Of a stretch of DNA of 9,071 bases, positions 1 to 5,270 are shown piece by piece. The stretch comes from Nocardioidaceae bacterium (lineage in GTDB: Bacteria > Actinomycetota > Actinomycetes > Propionibacteriales > Nocardioidaceae). Position 1 is the stretch's first letter. Each line of letters begins with the position of its first letter. The notes under the pieces were generated by a model. The model searched no databases, was not told where the DNA came from, and saw only the letters and a program-made list of their open reading frames with translations. The DNA is taken from positions 1-9,071 of the forward strand of contig JACCZI010000271.1 of NCBI GenBank assembly GCA_013696015.1, in the 5' to 3' direction. The position numbers were made by a program, and so were the translations under genes.

Positions 1-325
1 CGCCGTCGCCCAGGCCGGCCACCGTGGCGGTCGCGGACTCGCCGACGGTGTCGGACGCCAGCGGCACGGGGGTGCCGACCAGCTCGCCCAGCCGGTTCGC
101 GACAGGGGCCAGGCTGTAGGAAGGGTCGGGGGCACCCTGAGGCCGGCCGAGGTGAGCGATCACGACCACCCGCGCGCCGGCGTCGCGCAGCCGCTGCAAC
201 GTCCCGACGCTGGCGCGGATCCGCCCGTCGTCGCTGATGCGGTCGCCGTCCAGGGGCACATTGAGGTCGCTGCGCAGCAGGACGCGGCGGCCGCGCAGCT
301 CACCGAGGTCCTCGATCGTCCTCAC
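1..325 (-). CDS. pgk: Phosphoglycerate kinase, N-terminal part (gene runs off the left edge)
   Basis: PGK transfers the acyl phosphate of 1,3-bisphosphoglycerate to ADP, giving ATP and 3-phosphoglycerate in cytosolic glycolysis. About 108 residues are visible, out of roughly 400 usual for the family. They carry the diagnostic N-terminal substrate-binding signatures: LLRSDLNVPLDG near residues 16-27, followed by an ISDDGRIRAS segment, and the HLGRPQG segment near residues 59-65, then SYSLAPVANRLGELVG. The GTG start at 325 is chosen because a purine-rich AGGATGAGG (331-339) precedes it, with GAGG 5 nt away, and because an in-frame TAG lies a short way upstream. It follows gap in the same direction after a 155-bp gap that contains a large palindrome. 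The gap-pgk order is the usual one and the two enzymes act consecutively. tpiA would be the expected next gene, but it lies outside the window. Confidence 0.96.
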   Translation of the reverse strand, partial: MRTIEDLGELRGRRVLLRSDLNVPLDGDRISDDGRIRASVGTLQRLRDAGARVVVIAHLGRPQGAPDPSYSLAPVANRLGELVGTPVPLASDTVGESATATVAGLGDG

Positions 326-330
326 GTGCG

Positions 331-339
331 CCTCATCCT
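331..339 (-). promoter_or_regulatory. Ribosome binding site of pgk
   Basis: The minus strand reads AGGATGAGG just upstream of the GTG start at 325, with the last GAGG 5 nt from the start. This supports GTG 325 over any longer reading frame. An ATG embedded in this site is in another frame and reaches a stop after three codons. Confidence 0.6.
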
Positions 340-400
340 CGCCGATGGCTCCGGTCGAGCGGGGGCGGTGTGAGCCCGGCTACTTCCAAGAGCTGAGGGG

Positions 401-432
401 CACTCCCAATGGGTTCGAACCCATTGGGAGTG
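401..432. terminator. Perfect 32-bp palindrome between gap and pgk; possible terminator, attenuator or processing hairpin
   Basis: Positions 401-432 form a flawless inverted repeat centred at 416/417. In RNA it would fold as a 14-bp stem (401-414 with 419-432) closed by a 4-nt UCGA loop. It lies 48 bp after the gap stop and 75 bp before the pgk start. No U-run follows it on the minus strand (the next bases are CCCCTCAG), so it is not a textbook intrinsic terminator. GC-rich actinobacteria often use hairpins without U-runs, and a hairpin here could also separate gap and pgk expression or protect the gap mRNA end. The central 12 bp, GGGTTCGAACCC, look like a tRNA T-arm, but there is no tRNA around them. 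The structure is seen directly; the function is inferred. Confidence 0.55.
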
Positions 433-480
433 TCGCTTTCCCAGGTGAACATGGGATAGGGACAACCTCGATCGCTCGCG

Positions 481-1485
481 TCAGAGGGTGCGGCCGAGGA
501 GGACGACGAGGTCGACCAGGCGGTTGCTGTAACCCCACTCGTTGTCGTACCAGCCGACGACCTTGACGGTGTCGCCGATCACCTTGGTCAGACCGGCGTC
601 GAAGATGCACGAGGCAGGGTCGGTGACGATGTCGGAGGAGACGATCGGATCCTCGGTGTAACGCAGGATGCCGGTCAGTGCGCCCTCGGCGGCGGCCCGC
701 ACCAGCGAGTTGACCTCGTCGACGCTGGTCTCACGCGACGCAACGAAGGTCAGGTCCGTCGCGGACCCCGTCGGGACTGGCACTCGCAGCGCGTACCCGT
801 CCAGCTTCCCCTTGAGCTCCGGCAGCACGAGACCGATCGCCTTGGCGGCGCCGGTGGACGTGGGGACGAGGTTGATGCCGGCCGCCCGCGCCCGGCGCAG
901 GTCCTTGTGCGGACCGTCCTGCAGGTTCTGGTCCGCGGTGTATGCGTGGATCGTCGTCATCAGGCCTCGGTCGATGCCGAGACCGTCGTTGAGCACCTTT
1001 GCCATCGGGGCGAGGCAGTTGGTCGTGCACGACGCGTTGGAGATGATGGTGTGCGACGACGGGTCGTACGTCTCGTCGTTGACTCCCATCACGACGGTGA
1101 CGTCCTCGTTGCTCGCCGGCGCCGAGATGATCACCTTCGCAGCGCCCGCCTCGACGTGGGCGCGGGCCTTGGTGGCGTCGGTAAACAGTCCGGTGGACTC
1201 CACCACCACGTCGGCGCCGAGTTCCTTCCACGGCAGGTCGGCCGGGTTGCGCTCCTCGAGGGCGGCCATCCGACGGCCGCCGACAGTGATGGCGTCCCCG
1301 GTCACATCGACGCCCTCGGCCAGCCGGCCCAGGATCGAGTCGTACTTCAAAAGGTGTGCCAGGCTGGCGTTGTCGGTGAGGTCGTTGACGCCCACAACCT
1401 CGATGTCGGCGCCCGAGGCGAGGACGGCGCGGTAGAAGTTGCGGCCGATGCGGCCGAAGCCGTTGATGCCGACGCGGACGGTCAC
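481..1485 (-). CDS. gap: Glyceraldehyde-3-phosphate dehydrogenase, type I
   Basis: This enzyme oxidises and phosphorylates glyceraldehyde 3-phosphate to 1,3-bisphosphoglycerate with reduction of NAD+, and PGK uses the product. The protein has 334 residues, normal for the family. The Rossmann motif INGFGRIGR is at residues 7-15. Asp35 in VNDL suits NAD+ rather than NADP+. The catalytic cysteine is Cys153 in ASCTTNCLAP, with His180 as its partner in TTIHAYTADQ. The C-terminal signature WYDNEWGYSNR is at 312-322. Residues 191-192 are Gly-Pro (DGPH), where many NAD enzymes have Leu-Pro; as I recall, DGPH is common in actinobacterial GAPDH. The GTG start at 1485 has a strong GGAGGAG Shine-Dalgarno 7 nt upstream. 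A possible promoter is at 1525-1553. A divergent gap paralogue elsewhere in the genome cannot be excluded. Confidence 0.98.
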   Translation of the reverse strand: MTVRVGINGFGRIGRNFYRAVLASGADIEVVGVNDLTDNASLAHLLKYDSILGRLAEGVDVTGDAITVGGRRMAALEERNPADLPWKELGADVVVESTGLFTDATKARAHVEAGAAKVIISAPASNEDVTVVMGVNDETYDPSSHTIISNASCTTNCLAPMAKVLNDGLGIDRGLMTTIHAYTADQNLQDGPHKDLRRARAAGINLVPTSTGAAKAIGLVLPELKGKLDGYALRVPVPTGSATDLTFVASRETSVDEVNSLVRAAAEGALTGILRYTEDPIVSSDIVTDPASCIFDAGLTKVIGDTVKVVGWYDNEWGYSNRLVDLVVLLGRTL

Positions 1486-1492
1486 GATCGAG

Positions 1493-1499
1493 CTCCTCC
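1493..1499 (-). promoter_or_regulatory. Ribosome binding site of gap
   Basis: GGAGGAG on the minus strand lies 7 nt before the GTG at 1485. It is the best Shine-Dalgarno match in the window. It fixes the start and fits high expression of a glycolytic enzyme. Confidence 0.8.
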
Positions 1500-1524
1500 G
1501 GGGTGACAGGGCAGACGGGCAGTG

Positions 1525-1553
1525 AGCCTATCGGCTCCCCCGACCACTGTCCC
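1525..1553 (-). promoter_or_regulatory. Possible housekeeping-sigma promoter of gap
   Basis: On the minus strand GGGACA (1548-1553) is followed, after exactly 17 bp, by TAGGCT (1525-1530). The -10 fits the actinobacterial TAnnnT pattern, and the -35 matches TTGACA at its last four positions. Transcription would start near 1518 and give a leader of about 33 nt that includes the Shine-Dalgarno. The site lies between the methyltransferase stop and gap, so gap could be transcribed independently of whiA. This was found by eye; no transcript data support it. Confidence 0.4.
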
Positions 1554-1608
1554 CCGCCCGCCGCTGTCGGTGGACGCGTCAGGTCCGCAGCCCCGCGCTG
1601 ACACCGGC

Positions 1609-2277
1609 TCAGGAGCTGACGACGACGATCGCGAAGCCGTCATACCCCTTGACCCCCACCGTCTGGATGGCGGTACCGGTCACGGCCGGATCGGACCCGA
1701 TCGACGCCAGTAGCTGGCGCGTTCCTTGGACTCCGGCATCGTCGCTGTCGGAATCCGCCACGGCCCCGTCGCGTACGACGTTGTCGACGATGATCAGGCT
1801 CCCAGGGCGGGTGAGCTGCCGCGCCCAGGCGAAGTAATGGGGGTTGTTGGGCTTGTCCGCGTCGATGAAGACCAGGTCGAACGGCGTCGCGGGATCCGTT
1901 GCGAGCGACGGCAGCAGGTCCATGGCCGGTCCGACCCGGACGTCGACGATGTCCCCCAGCCCGGCTCGGTCGACGTTGGCCCGGGCGACCTCGGCGTGGC
2001 GGACCTCCGATTCGAGCGTTACCAGCCGCCCGCCGTCGGGCAGGGCCCGCGCCAGCCAGATCGTGCTGTAGCCACCGAGCGTTCCCACCTCCAAGATGGT
2101 GCGCGCACCCTGCAGCCGGGCGAGGAGATGCAGGAGGGCGCCTTGGGGCGCGCTCACCTGGATGTCGGGCAGCCCCGCCGCGGCGCTCTCAGCCAGGATG
2201 TCGTCGAGGACGGGGTCGGCGGGCAGCAAGGTGTCGGTGAGGTACGCATCCACGACCGCCCACCGATCCGCGCTCAT
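1609..2277 (-). CDS. SAM-dependent O-methyltransferase, Methyltransf_3 (caffeoyl-CoA/catechol OMT-like) family
   Basis: This is a predicted cytosolic class I methyltransferase of about 222 residues, the usual size for this family. Numbered from the ATG/GTG tandem at 2275-2280 (first residue at 2280), the SAM-binding motif I is TILEVGTLGGYSTIWLA at 61-77. Acidic Glu90 in VTLES is the likely ribose-binding residue. FDLVFIDADKPNN at 134-146 and LIIVDNVVRDG at 162-172 supply Asp140, Asp166 and Asn167, which correspond to the divalent-metal ligands of plant CCoAOMT. The substrate cannot be read from the sequence; family members methylate catechols, hydroxylated natural products and other small molecules. 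The start is either GTG 2280 or ATG 2277, neither with a strong Shine-Dalgarno; I chose ATG. whiA ends 16-19 bp upstream, so the two are probably cotranscribed, with translation perhaps helped by the ribosome ending on whiA. A methyltransferase is not an obvious partner of whiA or gap. Confidence 0.9.
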   Translation of the reverse strand: MSADRWAVVDAYLTDTLLPADPVLDDILAESAAAGLPDIQVSAPQGALLHLLARLQGARTILEVGTLGGYSTIWLARALPDGGRLVTLESEVRHAEVARANVDRAGLGDIVDVRVGPAMDLLPSLATDPATPFDLVFIDADKPNNPHYFAWARQLTRPGSLIIVDNVVRDGAVADSDSDDAGVQGTRQLLASIGSDPAVTGTAIQTVGVKGYDGFAIVVVSS

Positions 2278-2296
2278 CACTCGCCGCCGACAACCG

Positions 2297-3280
2297 TCAG
2301 CCCTCGGCCAGCATGTCCGGCGACAGGCTGGCCTCGGTGTCGGGGATCCCGAGGTCCGCGGCGCGCTTGTCGGCCATCGCCAGCAGCCGGCGGATGCGGC
2401 CGGCGATCGCGTCCTTCGTCAACGGCGGGTCGTGCAGGTGACCGAGCTCCTCGAGACTCGCCTGCTTGTGCTCGACCCGCAGGTCGCCCGCCATCCGCAG
2501 GTGGTCGGGCACCTCGGCGTCGAGGATCTCCAGCGCACGCTCGACCCGAGCTCCGGCCGCGACCGCCGCTCGGGCGGACCGGCGCAGGTTGGCGTCGTCG
2601 AAGTTCGCGAGCCGGTTCGCCGTGGCGCGCACCTCGCGCCGCATCCGGCGCTCCTCCCACGCCATCAGCGACTCATGGGCACCGAGACGCGTAAGCAACG
2701 CGCCGATGGCCTCACCGTCGCGGATCACGACCCGGTCGACACCACGCACCTCGCGTGCCTTGGCATGGATCGAGAGCCGCCGGGCGGCGCCCACCAACGC
2801 CAGGGCAGCCTCCGGGCCCGGGCAGGTCACCTCCAGCGCCGACGAGCGACCCGGCTCGGTCAGGGAGCCGTGCGCCAGGAACGCCCCCCGCCAGGCGGCG
2901 ACGGAGTCACAGGCGGCGCCCGAGACGACCTGGGGCGGGAGGCCACGCACCGGCCGGCCGCGGCCGTCGATGAGCCCGGTCTGGCGGGCCAGCGCCTCCC
3001 CGTCCTTGACCACCCGCACCACGTAGCGGGTCCCAGACTTCAGGCCGCTGCCGGAGACCACGACAATCTCGCTGTCCTGCCCGTACACCTCCGCGAGGTC
3101 CTTGCGCAGGCGACGGGCCGCCGCGCCGGTGTCAAGCTCGGCTTCGACGACGATGCGACCCCCGACGATGTGCAACCCGCCGGCGAACCGCAGCATCGTG
3201 GAGACCTCGGCCTTGCGGTCGCATGACTTGGTCACCGGAGTGGCCGCGAGTTCGGCTTTCACCTGTGCCGTCATGGCCAT
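2297..3280 (-). CDS. whiA: DNA-binding protein WhiA
   Basis: WhiA is a regulator found across Gram-positive bacteria. In Streptomyces it works with WhiB to switch on division genes during sporulation, and in Bacillus it influences division and chromosome organisation. The protein has 327 residues, close to the usual length. The N-terminal half is the degenerate, catalytically dead LAGLIDADG homing-endonuclease fold, with conserved blocks RKAEVSTMLRFAGGLHIVGGRI at 22-43 (given here as a family landmark) and RGAFLAHGSLTEP at 131-143. The C-terminal helix-turn-helix is at about 270-310, including ASLEELGHLHDPPLTKDAIA. The ATG at 3280 is preferred to an upstream in-frame start at 3346, because homologues begin MAMTA.VK and an AGGA lies 8 nt upstream (3289-3292). 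The gene follows yvcK after 119 bp, which hold a possible promoter. The organism need not sporulate to carry whiA. Confidence 0.97.
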   Translation of the reverse strand: MAMTAQVKAELAATPVTKSCDRKAEVSTMLRFAGGLHIVGGRIVVEAELDTGAAARRLRKDLAEVYGQDSEIVVVSGSGLKSGTRYVVRVVKDGEALARQTGLIDGRGRPVRGLPPQVVSGAACDSVAAWRGAFLAHGSLTEPGRSSALEVTCPGPEAALALVGAARRLSIHAKAREVRGVDRVVIRDGEAIGALLTRLGAHESLMAWEERRMRREVRATANRLANFDDANLRRSARAAVAAGARVERALEILDAEVPDHLRMAGDLRVEHKQASLEELGHLHDPPLTKDAIAGRIRRLLAMADKRAADLGIPDTEASLSPDMLAEG

Positions 3281-3288
3281 GCGATCGA

Positions 3289-3292
3289 TCCT
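3289..3292 (-). promoter_or_regulatory. Ribosome binding site of whiA
   Basis: AGGA on the minus strand lies 8 nt before the ATG at 3280. It supports that start over the longer frame beginning at 3346, whose extra 22 residues are arginine-rich and unlike WhiA. Confidence 0.5.
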
Positions 3293-3344
3293 GCCCCGTC
3301 TCGTCCGGAGTTCTGCGAGGCGCCGTCGCCTCGTGCCGGCGCAC

Positions 3345-3373
3345 ACTCTATGCCCGTGACATGACCGTGACGT
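3345..3373 (-). promoter_or_regulatory. Possible whiA promoter with a direct repeat in its spacer
   Basis: The minus strand has a TAGAGT -10 candidate (3345-3350, TAnnnT type). At 17 bp distance there is a poor -35, ACGTCA (3368-3373, three matches to TTGACA). Transcription would begin near 3338 with a leader of about 58 nt. The heptamer GTCACGG occurs twice, at 3365-3371 and 3354-3360, with starts 11 bp apart, so it covers the spacer and part of the -35. A weak -35 overlapped by repeated operator-like sequence is typical of an activated or repressed promoter. This is inference from position only. Confidence 0.3.
3354..3371 (-). repeat. Direct repeat GTCACGG-n4-GTCACGG upstream of whiA
   Basis: Two identical heptamers, 3365-3371 and 3354-3360 on the minus strand, are separated by TCAT, so their period is 11 bp, about one helical turn. 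They sit just upstream of the TAGAGT box. Two same-face contacts by a dimeric or tandem-binding regulator would fit. The regulator is unknown. Confidence 0.4.
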
Positions 3374-3399
3374 ACGCCGGCGACACGCCCCCGGTCGGC

Positions 3400-4359
3400 T
3401 CAGACCAGGATCTGCCGGTAGGCGGTCGCCAGGCGCGCCGGGTCGTGCCGCGCGGCCCCGTCGTCGGCGGCGACGTCCGCCATCACGAGGCGTGCCCCGA
3501 GCGCCGCCGCAGTTGTTTCGAGGGCCGCGGCGTCGGCCACGTGACTGGCGTCGGCGAGGACGACGTCGATGCGCAGCTCCGGTGCGTGTTCCGCCAGCAC
3601 CTCGAGATGGGCGTCGGGCGAGAAACCTTCCGTCTCACCCGGCTGCGGTGCGAGGTTCAGCACCACCAGTCGCCGCGCCCGAGTCTGGTGCAGGGCAGCG
3701 AAAAGGCCTGGTACCAGCAGGTGTGGGATGACGCTGGTGAACCAGGATCCTGGCCCGAGCACCACCCAGTCTGCCGCGTTCACCGCGGCGACCGCCTCAG
3801 GACAAGCGGGCGGGTCGGATGGGTCGAGCGACACCCCCAGGACCTCGCCGGAGGTCGTCGCCACTTCGACCTGGCCGCGCACCTCGCGGGGCGGTGAGTC
3901 GTCGGTCCGAGAGCGGACCAGAGCGGTGATGTCGAGCGGGACCGCGCTCATCGGCAGCACCCGCCCGTGCGCCCCCAGCAATCGGGCCACCCAGTCGAGC
4001 CCGTCGACGGGCTCACCGAGCAGCTCCCAGAGCGCAACGATGAGCAGGTTGCCGACAGCGTGGTCGTGCAGCTGGCCGGCGCTGCGGAAGCGGTGCTGCA
4101 GCACCCTGGCCCAGGTGCGCCCCCAGTCGTCATCACCGCACAGAGCCGCCAGGGCTTCCCGCAGGTCACCGGGGGGCAGGACGCCCAGCTCATCGCGCAG
4201 TCGTCCGGACGAACCGCCGTTGTCGGCGACCGTGACCACGGCGGTCAGCTCAGCGGTGACACGACGCAGCGCCGCCAGTGACGCGGCGAGACCGTGCCCG
4301 CCGCCCAGGGCTACCGTGCGGACTCGGGACAGCCCGTCAGCTCCCTGCCGGGCGGTCAC
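3400..4359 (-). CDS. yvcK: YvcK/GlmR/CuvA family protein (gluconeogenesis factor, CofD-like fold)
   Basis: Members bind UDP-sugars. In Bacillus the protein (GlmR) stimulates GlmS, which makes glucosamine 6-phosphate for the cell wall, and in mycobacteria (CuvA) it affects cell shape and growth on some carbon sources. The 319-residue protein has the nucleotide-binding ALGGGHGLAASLAALR at about 17-32, VADNGGSSGRLRDELG at 44-59, PPGDLREALAAL at 62-73, GNLLI at 103-107, LGPGSWFTSVIPHL at 201-214 and PQPGETEGF at 238-246, all family landmarks. CofD, the coenzyme F420 enzyme, shares the fold, but the DNGGSSGRLR loop and the rapZ/whiA neighbourhood favour YvcK. The GTG start at 4359 overlaps the rapZ stop by 4 bp (GTGA), which implies translational coupling. 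No signal peptide or membrane segment is evident. Confidence 0.96.
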   Translation of the reverse strand: MTARQGADGLSRVRTVALGGGHGLAASLAALRRVTAELTAVVTVADNGGSSGRLRDELGVLPPGDLREALAALCGDDDWGRTWARVLQHRFRSAGQLHDHAVGNLLIVALWELLGEPVDGLDWVARLLGAHGRVLPMSAVPLDITALVRSRTDDSPPREVRGQVEVATTSGEVLGVSLDPSDPPACPEAVAAVNAADWVVLGPGSWFTSVIPHLLVPGLFAALHQTRARRLVVLNLAPQPGETEGFSPDAHLEVLAEHAPELRIDVVLADASHVADAAALETTAAALGARLVMADVAADDGAARHDPARLATAYRQILV

Positions 4360-5270
4360 TCGCGGCCCAGGTCGCGGTGCATGACCAGGGTCGCCACCCC
4401 GTGGCCGCGCAGTCGCTCCCCCAGCGCCTCCGCCATCGTGACGCTGCGGTGCTTGCCTCCGGTGCAGCCGATCGCGATCGTCAGGAACCGCTTGCCCTCG
4501 CGGACGAAGCCACCGGTGAGCGTCTGCAGCAGCTGCTCGTAGCTGTCGAGGAAGGCGACCGCGTCGGGGTGCTCACGGACATAGCACCGCACGGCCTCGT
4601 CGAGCCCGCTCAGCGGACGCAGCTCCGGCACCCAGAACGGGTTGGGGAGGAACCGCATGTCGGCGACCAGGTCGGCGTCGACGGGGATGCCGTACTTGAA
4701 CCCGAACGACACCACGGTCGCCCGCAAGGTGCGGCTGCTCGGGTCACCGAAGGCGGTGGTGATCTTGGCGCCGAGCTGGTGCACGTTGATGCTCGTGGTG
4801 TCGATCAGCACGTCGGCGTCACCGCGCAGCTCGGCGAGCACCTCACGTTCCTGATGGATGCCGTCGAGCAGGCGGCCGCCCTGCTGCAGTGGATGCGGGC
4901 GGCGGGCGGCCTCCTGCCGCCGTACCAGTACGTCGTCGGACGCTTCGAGGAACAGGACCGACGGCGTCAGGCCGGACTTCCGCAACCGGTCCAGGGCGCC
5001 GGTGAGCTCGGTGAAGAACCAGCGGGACCGGGCGTCGACGACGACCGCCAGGCGGGTGCTCTCCCCGTCGTCAGCGCGCCCCACGAGGTGGACGACGGAG
5101 CTGAGCAGCTGGGGCGGCAGGTTGTCGACGACGAACCACCCGAGGTCCTCCAGCGCCTTTGCCGCGGTGCTGCGCCCGGCGCCGGTCATCCCGGTCACCA
5201 GGACCAGGTCACCCACGGCAGCGCCGGTGCCATCGACGTCGAGAGTGACGTCTTCGACGTCTTCGCTCAC
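4356..5270 (-). CDS. rapZ: RapZ/YvcJ family nucleotide-binding protein
   Basis: In E. coli RapZ delivers the small RNA GlmZ to RNase E and so sets GlmS levels; YvcJ of Bacillus is a P-loop ATP/GTP-binding protein. The role in actinobacteria is less clear. The 304-residue protein has the N-terminal P-loop VTGMTGAGRSTAAKALEDLG at 25-44, then WFVVDNLPPQLL (45-56) and RRPHPL (123-128). The C-terminal domain has FGFKYGIPVDADLVADMRFL at 189-208, followed by PNPFW, and GCTGGKHRSVTMAEAL at 268-283, the putative RNA/ligand-binding part. Arg33 replaces the Walker A lysine; I recall the same change in mycobacterial and streptomycete homologues, so it looks lineage-typical rather than damaging. The GTG start at 5270 overlaps the uvrC stop by 4 bp, and its stop overlaps the yvcK start in the same way, making a coupled uvrC-rapZ-yvcK unit. 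Confidence 0.97.
   Translation of the reverse strand: MSEDVEDVTLDVDGTGAAVGDLVLVTGMTGAGRSTAAKALEDLGWFVVDNLPPQLLSSVVHLVGRADDGESTRLAVVVDARSRWFFTELTGALDRLRKSGLTPSVLFLEASDDVLVRRQEAARRPHPLQQGGRLLDGIHQEREVLAELRGDADVLIDTTSINVHQLGAKITTAFGDPSSRTLRATVVSFGFKYGIPVDADLVADMRFLPNPFWVPELRPLSGLDEAVRCYVREHPDAVAFLDSYEQLLQTLTGGFVREGKRFLTIAIGCTGGKHRSVTMAEALGERLRGHGVATLVMHRDLGRE

Larger units (their letters stand above)
326..480. other. gap-pgk intergenic region
   Basis: These 155 bp hold the palindrome at 401-432 and the pgk ribosome binding site. On the minus strand a shorter inverted repeat, TCCCA and TGGGA around an 8-nt loop, is present near 448-465. I see no clear -10/-35 pair between the palindrome and pgk, so pgk may depend on read-through from gap or on a promoter I cannot recognise. 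No small open reading frame here looks genuine. Confidence 0.4.

Noticed and set aside
408..425. Possible tRNA or tRNA fragment suggested by the T-arm-like GGGTTCGAACCC
   Set aside because: No acceptor, D or anticodon arms can be drawn around it, and the symmetry extends well beyond a T-arm, so it is better explained as a palindrome.
2096..3226. Long plus-strand frame opposite whiA and the methyltransferase (376 codons)
   Set aside because: Its composition is dominated by Arg, Gly, Pro and Ala, as expected for a shadow frame, and both genes on the other strand are secure.
3400..4359. CofD (2-phospho-L-lactate transferase of F420 synthesis)
   Set aside because: The fold is shared, but the DNGGSSGRLR loop, PPGDLR block and position between rapZ and whiA are those of YvcK. 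No other F420 genes are nearby.
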